Source of the DNA: Flavobacterium endophyticum
GTDB taxonomy: Bacteria > Bacteroidota > Bacteroidia > Flavobacteriales > Flavobacteriaceae
DNA length: 64,000 bases
Direction: 5' to 3'
NCBI RefSeq assembly: GCF_003634455.1
Contig: NZ_RBLC01000004.1
Coordinates: forward strand, 124,001-188,000
A program made the translations under genes and the position numbers. Shown here piece by piece: positions 1-9,206 of this stretch. The notes below the pieces were generated by a model. That model worked only from the letters and a program-made list of their open reading frames with translations. It did not search any database and was not told the origin of the DNA. Each line of letters begins with the position of its first letter. Position 1 is the first letter of the stretch.

Positions 1-152
1 GCGCCGCCGGCAGAATCATAGATGGTACCCGAAATCAATTTTTTTCCTTGTGCAAACAGTCCTGCAGAAAGAAAAAGCATGAAAATCAGGAATACCAACG
101 ATTGGTTTGACCCGCATTCAGATTGGGCCGCTTTAGTATTTTTGCTATTCAT
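1..152 (-). CDS. SusC/RagA-like TonB-dependent receptor, N-terminal fragment
   Basis: Only the first 50 codons lie in the window; the gene runs off the left edge. The start ATG is at 152. The translation shows a cytoplasmic head, a hydrophobic signal segment (about residues 19-33, ending in AGLFAQ) and then the opening of a carboxypeptidase-regulatory-like beta domain (KKLISGTIYDSAGG), the usual start of SusC-type outer-membrane receptors that import glycans or peptides with TonB energy. It lies 21 bp after the DUF4961-like gene in the same direction, which fits a Sus-type operon. The SusC reading is an inference from this short N-terminus and the neighbours; another exported protein with the same plug-preceding domain cannot be excluded. 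Confidence 0.6.
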   Translation of the reverse strand, partial: MNSKNTKAAQSECGSNQSLVFLIFMLFLSAGLFAQGKKLISGTIYDSAGG

Positions 153-173
153 TAGAATTAGTTTTAGTTGCTG

Positions 174-1253
174 TTAGTCGGTGGTTTTGAGAGGAATGTT
201 GGTGTCAGAAATAGTCCTGTTTGTATTGTCTTTGACCAAGACATGGATCTCGCTCAGTCCCTGTACTCCGTTGAGTTCAGAAACCAGATTCACAAAACCT
301 TTGATTTCGCTGGTACCGCCTGTAAATTCTCCTGTGAGGATACGGCTGCCCGCAGTAATTGTATAAATGAGCTTGTTTATTCCAGGTTCGTTATTTTTCC
401 TGATGATGCCCAAAAAGTCTTTTTGGCTTAACTGCATCGGAAAGAATCGGAATTCCGGCGGTGGCGGCGGAATGTATTCTCCTGCATGGATAATCTGATC
501 TGGAGTGGTTGCCGCCCAATTGTCTTTGACCATCAAAAAGACGATATTGTCCATCACATAGCCGTCTTCGGTGTTGTAATATTCAGACGGGATAAGATCC
601 ATTTTATAAAAACCATCGCCTAAATTTTTCAGCTTGGTCTTTTCCACGACATCTGGCAGCCAGGCTTGGTATTCTTGCAATACCGCCCAATTATTAAGTC
701 CGCTATGAAAATGCACACTTGTCGCATCGGCAAACCCAGGAACCAAGTTTGAGTTAAATAAGATACTTAATCCTTTGTCTATAACAGGTGCTGTCGGATA
801 CGATCGGATCAGCTCATTGGCCGTATAAAAAGATGAAAAGCTAGTATAGGCTACCTGAGCCACGTCGCTCTGTTTGGTACCTGTCTTGTTTTTCAAACGA
901 AACCAGAATCCGGCGCTTGCCGCAATGGCTTCAGCGGTTGTAGAAAAATAGGCTGTTGGCGTGAGCGTAAAGCTCCAAACCATATTGCCTTCATACGTAA
1001 GCTTGGCAAATTCAGAAGAGTTTTCCCAGTTGCCAGCATCAGGCTCGGTCGGCGACCAGATCCAAAGATACACATCGCTTTCAGGGGCAAATGTGGTGCT
1101 TGAAAGATCAAAATACCATGTAACTTGTTCATCGTATTTATAAATCACAGGATAGGATGAAATAGAAGCTATAGGACCAGCAGCTTCTTGCCCAATTGCT
1201 TGGCTTGGAGCCATCATGGCAATAAACAGCAATAGAAGTATAATTTTTTTCAT
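174..1253 (-). CDS. Exported DUF4961-like protein of a Sus-type locus
   Basis: This 359-residue protein has a clear signal peptide (MKKIILLLLFIAMMAPSQA) and no lipobox. The first half contains a beta-sandwich-like stretch with 'VTWYFDLSSTTF' and 'VYLWIWSPTEP', wording I associate with DUF4961-type proteins that accompany SusC/SusD pairs and probably bind or present carbohydrate at the cell surface. A proline run (YIPPPPPEFRFF, about residues 265-275) separates it from a C-terminal part that may be a second beta domain. It lies 4 bp after the DUF5004-like gene and 21 bp before the SusC-like gene, so the three are probably one transcript. No catalytic motif is visible. The DUF assignment is from memory and moderate in certainty. 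Confidence 0.6.
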   Translation of the reverse strand: MKKIILLLLFIAMMAPSQAIGQEAAGPIASISSYPVIYKYDEQVTWYFDLSSTTFAPESDVYLWIWSPTEPDAGNWENSSEFAKLTYEGNMVWSFTLTPTAYFSTTAEAIAASAGFWFRLKNKTGTKQSDVAQVAYTSFSSFYTANELIRSYPTAPVIDKGLSILFNSNLVPGFADATSVHFHSGLNNWAVLQEYQAWLPDVVEKTKLKNLGDGFYKMDLIPSEYYNTEDGYVMDNIVFLMVKDNWAATTPDQIIHAGEYIPPPPPEFRFFPMQLSQKDFLGIIRKNNEPGINKLIYTITAGSRILTGEFTGGTSEIKGFVNLVSELNGVQGLSEIHVLVKDNTNRTISDTNIPLKTTD

Positions 1254-1257
1254 ATCG

Positions 1258-1776
1258 TTAATGGATTGCGCTTAATTTGAATAAATAGGACACAAAGGCA
1301 GTTCCGTTAGAAACTCGCGTCAGCTGGAATTCCATCTCTTCGTTGCTTCCCGGAACTGAGATAAGACGCAGCTCATCCTTCAGCTGCGTCTTGGCCGCAT
1401 CGCTATACAGATAGATCAGTACTCCTTCGGCACGGGCCGGCTGGAAAGCGGCACTTAGTTTCCAATAGCCGCTTGGCGCGAACAACGGAGGCACGTCGCC
1501 TAGTACTTCATAAGTAGTAGGCTCCATTTTAGAGTCAACGGAAAATCGGATCTTGAAATCCTCATAATTAAAGAGTGTGCTCAAGTTTTGCTCAGAGGGT
1601 TCTACAGCATTTGACTTCGCAAACTCATCGACCATCTTCAGGCTCATCAGTCCCCACTCTCCGTTTACTTTTTCATATAAGGTAATCGGATCGGTAGGAT
1701 TTCCGTCATCTGTTTCGTTGCATCCGAGCGCAAGAAAACCGACGAAAGCCAGCAGGTAAATAATTTTACATCTCAT
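1258..1776 (-). CDS. DUF5004-like lipoprotein, first gene of Sus-type operon
   Basis: This is a 172-residue predicted lipoprotein. The signal peptide ends in a lipobox-like 'FLALGC' with the cysteine at about residue 19, followed by the acidic, Asn-rich stretch (NETDDGN) that often marks surface export in Bacteroidota. The mature part starts with 'LYEKVNGEWGLMSLKMVD', resembling the lipocalin-like DUF5004/DUF4488 proteins that open some Sus operons. It is first in the minus-strand unit, facing the SusR-like gene across 444 bp. Its function is unknown; a role in substrate handling on the outer membrane is inferred only from context. Confidence 0.6.
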   Translation of the reverse strand: MRCKIIYLLAFVGFLALGCNETDDGNPTDPITLYEKVNGEWGLMSLKMVDEFAKSNAVEPSEQNLSTLFNYEDFKIRFSVDSKMEPTTYEVLGDVPPLFAPSGYWKLSAAFQPARAEGVLIYLYSDAAKTQLKDELRLISVPGSNEEMEFQLTRVSNGTAFVSYLFKLSAIH

Positions 1777-2220
1777 ACGTTTTTTGGTTTTTTGTTAGTA
1801 GTATTATTCTTCAAAAAAGAATCATAACGAAGCTAGATGTTAAATTAGTCTTAAGAAAATGATAGGAGAAAAATCAAGGTTATAAAGACTACACATCTGA
1901 ATTAACACTTTTAAAATCAATTATTTACAAATAATGAGTCAAAAAAAAATCAAGATGCTGTATAGGTAAAAAAGACCCTCTAAAACTTAAATTAATGACA
2001 ATATGAAAATTAAAGAAGCTTATTTTTTTGGATAACACATATATATCCGCAATTTTTTATAGAATTATAAAATTTTGCTGTACATTTAGCAAAACCAAAA
2101 CACTTTATTGGCAATCTTAAGCGGAAAAGGATAACACAATCTCTTTCAATAATTTCCCGCTGGCCAAGAACACCACTTAAATTGAAAACAGCTTAAAAAT
2201 GGGCACAGCCCTAGCCAAAC
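1777..2220. other. Divergent intergenic region between Sus-type operon and regulator
   Basis: These 444 bp are AT-rich and hold no credible reading frame. The region must carry promoters for the leftward Sus-type operon and the rightward SusR-like gene. A near-match to the Bacteroidota -7 box (TACATTTA) is present at about 2090-2097, upstream of the regulator, but it lacks the final G. I could not find a convincing -33 element or an obvious operator palindrome. Confidence 0.35.
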
Positions 2221-3825
2221 ATGACCATGTGCAGACTACTTATTTTATTCTTTTTTCTAAGCGGAGCTACCCTTGCCGCTAAAGACATAAACCCCGTGCT
2301 TAAGGATCTGGATAAGGCGCTTCTTCACAAAGAAGTTTATATGAAGCAGAAATATGCGAAGATAAAAGCGCTCAAGATCAATATCCACAAATTTACCCTG
2401 AGCCGCGACAAGAAAAATCTGTATTCTAATTACATGCTGCTGTTTGACGAATACCGCTCTTTTAAATATGATTCGGCTTATTATTATCTCGAAAAAGCCA
2501 AATCGGAAGCCTTAGGTCTCAAAGATTTTCAATTGGTCGACAAGGCAAAGATTAAGGAAGGTTTTGTGTTGCTTTCGTCAGGACTGTTTAAAGAAGCCAT
2601 AGATACGCTCAACAGTATTGATGCCGCAAAGCTTGACCAGAACAGCAAGTTTGATTATTATTCGGTAAAAGCCCGCGCCTACTACGATCTGGCAGACTAT
2701 AACAAAGACCAGCGCTACAACATCAATTATGTGCAGAACGGGAATCTTTATCTTGAAAAAGCATTGGCCTTGATCAATACCAATACCAACGAATATTGGG
2801 CTACAGAAAGCCTAAAAAGAATGAAGCAGCAAGATTGGAAAGGTGCCGAATTTGCCTTCAGCTATTGGATCAATAATTTTAAGCTACCTGCGGAATACTA
2901 CGGAATTGCTACTTCCAGCCTTGGCTATATCTATTCGGAAAGAGGATTTACCGAAAAAGCGATAGAATACCTGGCACTTGCCGCCATTGCCGACGTAAAG
3001 AATGCGACCAAAGAAACCGTAGCGCTTCGCAATCTGGCTAACGAGTTATTTAAGATGGGCCATCTAGAAAAAGCCAACGAATACATCAACTTGGCTATGG
3101 ACGATGCTACTTTTTATAATGCAAGACACCGAAAAATCGAAATATCGTCTATACTTCCGATTATCGAAAAGGCACAACTGAATAAGGTAAACGATAAAAA
3201 CGACATGCTCGAAAAAATCGTAATCCTTCTTACTGTCCTAGCCCTGATTATTATTCTTTTTCTCGTAATTATCTTTAAGCAGCTTAAAGAGAAGAATGCC
3301 TCCAAAAAAGCCATGGCAGCATCTTACAGCAAATTGCAGGAAATGAACATCAGCCTCAGCGAAGCCAATACGATTAAGGAAGAATATATTACGTATTTTA
3401 TAAAAGCGACTTCCGACTTGATCAATAAGATCGATCATATCCAGAAGAGCACCATACAGAAAATCATTTCCAAAAAAACCGATGAGGTTATTGCAAGCCT
3501 CAAGAGATACGATGTGAGGCTAGAACGCGAACACCTGTTCCACCAGTTCGATGAGATTTTCTTAAAGCTCTTCCCTACTTTCGTTACTGATTTTAACGCA
3601 CTCTTTTCTCCTGAAAATAAAAGCATTATCAAAAAAGGCGAGTTGCTCAATACAGAATTGCGAATCTTTGCCCTTTATCGTTTGGGAATCCAAGATTCCA
3701 GCCAGATGGCCGACTTTCTAGAACTTTCCGTATCAACCATATACACGTATAAGGCACGCATAAAAAGCAAATCCGATTACAAAGAAGTATTTGAGGATAA
3801 GATAATGGAAATCAAGACGATATAA
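2221..3825 (+). CDS. SusR-like membrane-bound TPR regulator with C-terminal HTH (DUF6377-type)
   Basis: This 534-residue protein has the architecture of Bacteroides SusR. It has a signal or anchor segment at the N-terminus and a long helical TPR-like periplasmic region (about 30-320; for example '[22 protein letters not shown]'-type repeats). A strong transmembrane helix follows (about 326-347, '[20 protein letters not shown]'), then a charged coiled-coil-like stretch. The C-terminal helix-turn-helix (about 485-520) has '[23 protein letters not shown]', reminiscent of LuxR-type DNA-binding folds. SusR senses oligosaccharide in the periplasm and activates sus genes. Its divergent position next to the Sus-type operon makes it the probable regulator. 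A second in-frame ATG lies two codons downstream, so the start is uncertain by six bases. Confidence 0.75.
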   Translation: MTMCRLLILFFFLSGATLAAKDINPVLKDLDKALLHKEVYMKQKYAKIKALKINIHKFTLSRDKKNLYSNYMLLFDEYRSFKYDSAYYYLEKAKSEALGLKDFQLVDKAKIKEGFVLLSSGLFKEAIDTLNSIDAAKLDQNSKFDYYSVKARAYYDLADYNKDQRYNINYVQNGNLYLEKALALINTNTNEYWATESLKRMKQQDWKGAEFAFSYWINNFKLPAEYYGIATSSLGYIYSERGFTEKAIEYLALAAIADVKNATKETVALRNLANELFKMGHLEKANEYINLAMDDATFYNARHRKIEISSILPIIEKAQLNKVNDKNDMLEKIVILLTVLALIIILFLVIIFKQLKEKNASKKAMAASYSKLQEMNISLSEANTIKEEYITYFIKATSDLINKIDHIQKSTIQKIISKKTDEVIASLKRYDVRLEREHLFHQFDEIFLKLFPTFVTDFNALFSPENKSIIKKGELLNTELRIFALYRLGIQDSSQMADFLELSVSTIYTYKARIKSKSDYKEVFEDKIMEIKTI

Positions 3826-3833
3826 TCATCGTA

Positions 3834-4739
3834 TTAGAGCTTTTTCAACACCCGTTCCGGATAATCCGTAATGATGCCGTCTACGTGCAGCTCGATCATT
3901 CGGTCGATATCTTTCTCTTCGTTTACGGTCCACGGAATAAGACGCATTTTCAATGTCTTGAGCGAATCTTTTAATGCCTGGTCTACAAGTCCGTAATGCG
4001 GACTGTAAATCTCTGGCTTAAAATTCAACTTGGCCAAATTCTTAGCCAGTCCTTTATCTCCAGTAAGAAAGGCAATCTTGATGTTAGGGTATTTTTTATG
4101 GAGCGCATTCAATATTTGAGCGTCAAAAGACTGTATATTGATCTTACTCTGGATGCCTTTTTCTTTGACGACTTTCATCACCAAATCTACAAATACATCA
4201 GGCTGCGGCTGTGATAAATCATATTGATCGGCGCCTGATTTGATTTCTATATTATAGCGGATAGGCTTGTTTTTTCTATTCTTGGCAGTGTAAGCTTCCA
4301 TATCGTCTATCAGTTCCGAAAGCAGCGGCTTATAGGTTTTTATTTTTTGCTGTTCCGGAAAATGTACATTTCCTTTTGAACCGATATCAAATTTTCGGAT
4401 GCTGTCATACGCCATCAAATACAAGTTATACCCTCTTTCTGTCTTGCGTGTCAAGGGCGTCCCATCAGGCAGCAGTACATATTCAGACGACATAAAAGGC
4501 TCATGCGAAACTACCACTTTTCGGTCTTGAGAAATTACCACGTCTAATTCGATGACATCGGCGCCTTTATCAATAGCGCTTCGGAAAGCCTCAAGGCTGT
4601 TTTCTGGAAAGTGACCGCGGTCTCCCCTATGGCCTTGTACTTCAATAGCAGGTATTTTTGCAGTGGATGTGTTGGTTGGCTTGCAAGAGCTGGCCGTTGT
4701 TAGTAGCGCGCTCAAAAAAAGGATGCTGTAGTTTTTCAT
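3834..4739 (-). CDS. Glycerophosphodiester phosphodiesterase lipoprotein
   Basis: This 301-residue protein probably hydrolyses glycerophosphodiesters to an alcohol and glycerol-3-phosphate. The GDPD signature is clear: 'GHRGDRG' at about 36-42, 'PENS' at about 45-48, the metal-binding 'IELDVVIS' near 65 and 'VSHEP' near 75. The C-terminal 'PWTVNEEKDIDRMIELHVDGIITDYP' region is the classic end of the TIM barrel. A lipobox-like TASSC places a cysteine at residue 19, so it is probably anchored in an envelope membrane. It ends 8 bp from the converging SusR-like gene. It has its own good promoter about 50 bp upstream. The family is secure; the exact substrate is not. Confidence 0.88.
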   Translation of the reverse strand: MKNYSILFLSALLTTASSCKPTNTSTAKIPAIEVQGHRGDRGHFPENSLEAFRSAIDKGADVIELDVVISQDRKVVVSHEPFMSSEYVLLPDGTPLTRKTERGYNLYLMAYDSIRKFDIGSKGNVHFPEQQKIKTYKPLLSELIDDMEAYTAKNRKNKPIRYNIEIKSGADQYDLSQPQPDVFVDLVMKVVKEKGIQSKINIQSFDAQILNALHKKYPNIKIAFLTGDKGLAKNLAKLNFKPEIYSPHYGLVDQALKDSLKTLKMRLIPWTVNEEKDIDRMIELHVDGIITDYPERVLKKL

Positions 4740-4791
4740 TATCTTTAAGATTGTATGCTTCGGACTTTTTCAGTACGTATAGACCGTATTG

Positions 4792-4821
4792 CAAATATAA
4801 GCCTTTTCGATTTTTTGCCAA
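4792..4821 (-). promoter_or_regulatory. Bacteroidota-type promoter for the glycerophosphodiesterase gene
   Basis: Read on the minus strand, a TTG at 4821-4819 is followed after 19 bp by TATATTTG at 4799-4792. This matches the TTTG / 19-21 bp / TAnnTTTG pattern of the primary sigma factor in this phylum. The predicted start of transcription lies about 45 bp upstream of the ATG at 4739. It is the best two-box promoter I found in the window. Confidence 0.6.
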
Positions 4822-4951
4822 TCTTACTTTCATAAAAGCCTTTCCAATTTCCTCAAAAGGCTTTTATTATTTTATTTAAACCGGAACTAGGTTGGTAGAA
4901 ATTCCAATCCTGTTCCATACATTGATCGTAATAATTATTATGTTTCTATCC

Positions 4952-7567
4952 TTATTCCTTGACAAACTTGCCAACGGCACTGCCTTGTTCCGAATAGATT
5001 TTCATTACATAACTTCCAGAAGCCAAGTCAGAAATATCCACAGAGTTAACAGCTGCTGCATTACTTATGATTAGTACAGGCTGTCCCATCATGTTGTATA
5101 CCGAAATTGACTTTAGCACAATATTGTCCTTGTTTTCAAGATGCAGCAGTCCTTTTGACGGATTCGGATAGATTGAGAAACGGTCTGATAAATCAATGCC
5201 TGGCGTACTTAGCGACTCTATAGTCGTAACAATACGGTCGGTCAAGATTGGCAGGTTATAATCAAAATAGATGCTGGCACTGTTGCTAAAAGTATCCCCG
5301 ACAGCCAGCGAGGGTTTGATTTTGATCTTGAACGCCACATAGCCGTCGTTGAAGTCGTTATAAAAAGGAAGGTCGATATCCTTAAACACAAACTCAACCG
5401 TATTCCCGTTGCTGATCTTGGTCGTGAAAGGATGGCTGCTTTCGATAGGCTCCAAGCTTCTCATATCAAACCTATCTGTATCGATAATGTCTTTTACTAT
5501 GATATTTTTGGCGATGGCCGTTCCGGTATTCTCAAAACGGACGATATAGTGCACATACTGTCCTATATACTCTGTAGAAACCCGGTCTCCCTGCAGGCAG
5601 GTCTTGTCATTTGGGTCAAAAGAATTGGTTACTTTCTGGCGTAAGGAAATGACATTATCTTCTGGCGATGCATCGAGCGCTGGAGTGGTTACGCTGGCCG
5701 TATACTTCAGGACGTCGTTAGCATTCAACGCAGGAGTATCTGTCGGCGTGTTCAGAGTAAAGCTCAACACAATCGTACGCATTTCAAGAGGCATCAATTC
5801 AGAAAAAGTCCATGACAGACGGTCTGGCCTTTCTTGCACCGCTTGCGGCACTGAAACACCCAGACGAAGGACAGGAGCGTCAAACTGCAATCCTATACTA
5901 CCCGACTGTACGACGGTTCCCTTGTTTCGATACATAATCTTATAACTGCTGGCATATCCCGGAATAGCATCCCCTAAAGGCAGCATCACGATTTCCAAAT
6001 CAGCATATTTCCCTTTAGGGCTAATGCAGAAATGCGGATTCTGTGCGCTGTTCTGACTTGGAAACGTAACCGAGGCACTCGGCGGCGTAACCATAAAATA
6101 CGAAGCATCAGCCAGCAAGGGCGTAATGACCGAATTGCCAGACTGCAATGGCAGGTTGTATTTACCGGTACGATCCGACAGATAGATCGTTTCTGTTGTT
6201 CCGTTAACGACCTTATATCCGGCAAAAGGAAAGCCAGGATCGTTTGCTTCACAGCCATTATTGTCGTTATCAAAAGCAGTGACGCTTTCTACGGCATAAT
6301 AACGTCCACCTGGTGCAAAAGAACAATACGAATTCACTTCGCATTGGCGTCCGGCCGTAGCAGCAATCAAGTGCTGCAGCTGTGTCGTCTCTGCCCCTTC
6401 ATCTGCACAGATATAACGCAGACGCGGTACGGTCGGCAAGGCCATTGCTACAGACGAATGGTTGTTCTTTCCATTTTTTATAAAAAGCGTAGCCAGCTGC
6501 GGATTGGATTTAAAACTCAGCACTTCTGCACCAAGACATTGAGAAACGTCCAGCGAGGTCAGCCTGTTGTCGTTAAAAAGTATCGAGCTTACTGTTGGGT
6601 CGGCCATGACCGTCAAGGCGCCCGTCAGTCCGTAGTTATTGCAGGCAATAGAAGTCAGTCCTTCATAGCCTCGAACATCCAGCAGTGTTAATGGATTATT
6701 CCTAAAATTCAGGCCGCGTTCACCAAGACTAAGCGCTGGGCAGCCATACGCCTTAAGGCTTTCGAGCTGATTGTCCTGTACGCCCAATTCAGAGAGCAGC
6801 GGACATGAAACAACGAGCGAACGCATGCGGTTATTGCCTGCCTGTACCGATTTCAAATTGCGAAATCCTACAAGGTCGCTGATCGTTATCAATCTATTGT
6901 TTTGAGCCAGCAGCCGTTCTAGGCTGGCCAACCCCGAAAGGTCTAAGGCTGTCAGTCGGTTGTTTGAACAGTTAAGCGATTCCAGAGCTGTCTGACCCGA
7001 AAGGTCCAGCTGGACAAGAAGATTATAGCCACAGTGCAGTTCCTTGATCGGACTGCCTGCAAGGACTAATGATGTCAGTTCGTTCGTATCACACTTCACG
7101 TCACGCAGTGAAGCCTTTCCAGATACGTCTAAGGACGTCAGGCGGTTATGGCTGCACTCCAAATCCCGAAGGCGGTTGCATCCCAAAAGGTTCAGTTGAG
7201 TCAGTACATTAGTAGAACAGTACAGGTATTCTAAATCAGGCGAACCGCTTACATCCAGCGACATAAGCTCATTGTCATTACAAGCCAGATACTTCAATGC
7301 CGTAAAATATTCGATACCAGACAAATCGGCAATAGACGATGAAGCAATATTCAGGTAAGCAACAGCACTGGCTTCTGAAGCTTCAATCTCCCCGTTGTTG
7401 TTGCCGTCAATCGACACAAACTCTCCTTCTAAGTTTTTGGCCACCTTATTGCCTGTACTGGCAGACAGCAGCTTTGACTTAAAATTTGAATCCGGTATAT
7501 GAAGTCCTTGCCCGTTCATTCCATGCCAGCAGCAGAACCCTAAAACAGCAAAGTACAATTTTTTCAT
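4952..7567 (-). CDS. Large leucine-rich-repeat surface protein with T9SS sorting domain
   Basis: This 871-residue secreted protein has a signal peptide (about 1-19). It then carries an EF-hand-like calcium segment ('DGNNNGEIEASEA', about 53-65) and some 14 leucine-rich units of about 20-22 residues with 'LxxLDVSG' and 'LxxLxCSxNxLTxL' phrases (about 70-390). A linker leads to a beta-rich DUF7619-like region near 520-775 ('DPNDKTC', 'FENTGTAIAKNIIVKD'). It ends with a type A T9SS domain (about 795-871: 'YPNPSKGLLHLEN', 'SVYNMMGQPV', 'LASGSYVMKI'). It is therefore probably exported across the outer membrane and attached at the surface, perhaps as an adhesin or matrix protein. The family is clear, the ligand unknown. 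Confidence 0.85.
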   Translation of the reverse strand: MKKLYFAVLGFCCWHGMNGQGLHIPDSNFKSKLLSASTGNKVAKNLEGEFVSIDGNNNGEIEASEASAVAYLNIASSSIADLSGIEYFTALKYLACNDNELMSLDVSGSPDLEYLYCSTNVLTQLNLLGCNRLRDLECSHNRLTSLDVSGKASLRDVKCDTNELTSLVLAGSPIKELHCGYNLLVQLDLSGQTALESLNCSNNRLTALDLSGLASLERLLAQNNRLITISDLVGFRNLKSVQAGNNRMRSLVVSCPLLSELGVQDNQLESLKAYGCPALSLGERGLNFRNNPLTLLDVRGYEGLTSIACNNYGLTGALTVMADPTVSSILFNDNRLTSLDVSQCLGAEVLSFKSNPQLATLFIKNGKNNHSSVAMALPTVPRLRYICADEGAETTQLQHLIAATAGRQCEVNSYCSFAPGGRYYAVESVTAFDNDNNGCEANDPGFPFAGYKVVNGTTETIYLSDRTGKYNLPLQSGNSVITPLLADASYFMVTPPSASVTFPSQNSAQNPHFCISPKGKYADLEIVMLPLGDAIPGYASSYKIMYRNKGTVVQSGSIGLQFDAPVLRLGVSVPQAVQERPDRLSWTFSELMPLEMRTIVLSFTLNTPTDTPALNANDVLKYTASVTTPALDASPEDNVISLRQKVTNSFDPNDKTCLQGDRVSTEYIGQYVHYIVRFENTGTAIAKNIIVKDIIDTDRFDMRSLEPIESSHPFTTKISNGNTVEFVFKDIDLPFYNDFNDGYVAFKIKIKPSLAVGDTFSNSASIYFDYNLPILTDRIVTTIESLSTPGIDLSDRFSIYPNPSKGLLHLENKDNIVLKSISVYNMMGQPVLIISNAAAVNSVDISDLASGSYVMKIYSEQGSAVGKFVKE

Positions 7568-7689
7568 ACAGAATATTTACCGTAAATATATCTTAAAAAA
7601 ATCATAAAAAAGAAAAACTATAAAAGTTATGGTAAAGATTTTTTAACAAACAGCAACTTTCGTAATCCATTTCTTATTTTCCAACCCAA

Positions 7690-7744
7690 CCCCAAACTAT
7701 CCACTTTCCACTATCAATTTCCCACTATCCACTATCCACTATCA
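7690..7744. repeat. Short tandem CCACTATC-type repeats
   Basis: The spacer and extreme 3' end of the DUF4421 gene contain repeated words CCACTTTCCACTATC and CCACTATCCACTATC. The last unit overlaps the stop codon region at 7742. This looks like a simple-sequence expansion between genes rather than a structured RNA. No function is visible. Confidence 0.6.
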
Positions 7745-8704
7745 TCTCCCAAACAACCGATTCACCTTCTCCGGCGCCTTAAAACGATACCCGATATAAA
7801 ACTCCAAAAACTGCTGCTGATCCTGTACATGAATCTTCGCTTCAGAACTGTATGAAAATGAGTTCAGGCTCGTAGCAGCGCCCGCATAAAACCGTTCCGA
7901 ATTATAGCCTAGCGTAAGCCGAAACTGGGCCTGAAACGAAAGCCCGTCAAAAGTCTCGTCGGGCGTGCCGTCGCTATAAACGGTCTTGGACCTATTATAG
8001 CCCACGCCGCCATAGCCGCCTGCCGAAACAAGAAACTTGTCTTGGATCACCCAATTGTAATAATAACCGGGACCTACAGCAATATCAAGGATATGGTCTT
8101 CGCTCGGATCGTTATTTTTAATGGTCGTAAAATAATAGCTGATGCTGGGCACAAAGCTGCCCGCGCTTTTTCGCTGCCATTCACTCTGCAGAAAGATAGC
8201 GCGGAATGAAAACTCCCGATTAAAGATATACGAGCTGCTCCCTCCTATCTTCTGTACTTGGAAATGCGGAAACAAGATGTTTTCGTCCGACCCTATGTCG
8301 TCACGATCTACATAAAAGCCTTTGGTCTTGGCATATTGTAGTTCCTGCATCCAAGGACCCAAGTAAAACCGCGTCCCAAAATTATAAAACTTCGTGCGCC
8401 CTCGGATGGCATCGTCCTTGTTAAAACGAATAAACTCCGGCGTATAGCCCAAATCGATCTCGATAAACTTATACATCAGCGTAAGCGTTGACCGCAGCCG
8501 CTGGTTGGGCGACAGCGTAAAATCGAGACGGCTTGCCGCGTCTTTGATATGGAAGGAATTAAAGCTGTTGCTGAATCCCAAACGCAGCTTAACGTGGTCG
8601 CTGTATTTTTCTATAGCGGTTGCAGCCGCAGGAATCGAATCAGCAGTCTGCGCCTGGCAGAAAGCAGTAAAAAAGACGATAAAGAATAAGGCGTATTTTA
8701 CCAT
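7742..8704 (-). CDS. DUF4421-family outer-membrane beta-barrel-like protein
   Basis: This 320-residue protein has a cleavable signal peptide (about 1-18, ending FCQA) and alternating hydrophobic/aromatic strands through its length. Examples are 'KFIEIDLGYTPEFIRFN', 'FYNFGTRFYLGPWMQELQY' and 'AGGYGGVGYNRSK'. A final aromatic-rich strand region is followed by RFKAPEKVNRLFGR. The pattern matches DUF4421 proteins of Bacteroidota, which look like outer-membrane barrels of unknown role. It stands alone on the minus strand, divergent from the DUF2200 gene. The family call is from memory of its N-terminal wording and is fairly good; no biochemical function can be given. Confidence 0.7.
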   Translation of the reverse strand: MVKYALFFIVFFTAFCQAQTADSIPAAATAIEKYSDHVKLRLGFSNSFNSFHIKDAASRLDFTLSPNQRLRSTLTLMYKFIEIDLGYTPEFIRFNKDDAIRGRTKFYNFGTRFYLGPWMQELQYAKTKGFYVDRDDIGSDENILFPHFQVQKIGGSSSYIFNREFSFRAIFLQSEWQRKSAGSFVPSISYYFTTIKNNDPSEDHILDIAVGPGYYYNWVIQDKFLVSAGGYGGVGYNRSKTVYSDGTPDETFDGLSFQAQFRLTLGYNSERFYAGAATSLNSFSYSSEAKIHVQDQQQFLEFYIGYRFKAPEKVNRLFGR

Positions 8705-8818
8705 AAGATATTGTGCTATCCTCTATGCAATGTACTAAATTGACACGAAACTTAATGCAATTCCTGTTTTTTATAGTGCCACATTTTTTGTAATTTGCCT
8801 TATCAAGCACACCAACCC

Positions 8819-9166
8819 ATGGACAACACTAGAGTATTTAAGATGTCTTTTGCGGGCGTCTATCCGCATTATATCCACAAAGCAGAAAAAAAGGGACGTA
8901 CCAAAGCGGAAGTCGATGCCATCATCTTTTGGCTTACGGGCTATGATGAAAAGGCACTGCAGCAGATTATTGACGAGAAGACCAATTTCGAAACTTTTTT
9001 TGCCAATGCCCAGATTCCTCCCAATGCGTCAAAAATTACAGGCGTTATCTGCGGCTATCGCGTAGAAGACATTGAAGACAAGCTGATGCAGCAGATCCGC
9101 TATCTGGACAAGCTGATTGATGAACTCGCTAAAGGAAAGGCAATGGAGAAGATTTTGAGAGAGTAA
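8819..9166 (+). CDS. DUF2200 domain protein
   Basis: This small soluble protein of about 115 residues starts [19 protein letters not shown]. It carries the DUF2200 hallmark '[22 protein letters not shown]', then a predicted helical C-terminus. I chose the ATG at 8819 rather than an upstream TTG at 8795 because family members begin just before 'RVFxMxFxxVYP' and because a -7-like box (TAATTTGC, 8791-8798) overlaps the upstream extension. DUF2200 proteins occur as single genes in many bacteria and have no established function. Its stop lies 40 bp from the end of the converging HNH gene and marks the left border of the AT-rich defence block. Confidence 0.85.
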   Translation: MDNTRVFKMSFAGVYPHYIHKAEKKGRTKAEVDAIIFWLTGYDEKALQQIIDEKTNFETFFANAQIPPNASKITGVICGYRVEDIEDKLMQQIRYLDKLIDELAKGKAMEKILRE

Positions 9167-9206
9167 AAAATATTCCAATTATTTACAACTTTTATTACTC
9201 ATAATC

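Noticed and set aside
6032..6691. Long open frame (about 219 codons) antisense to the leucine-rich T9SS gene
   Set aside because: Its composition is that of the opposite strand of a repeat gene, with many Arg, Cys and Ile and no domain. The sense gene has clear LRR and T9SS motifs.
8795..8818. TTG start of the DUF2200 gene
   Set aside because: The extension MPYQAHQP is not part of the family, and a -7-like box overlaps it.
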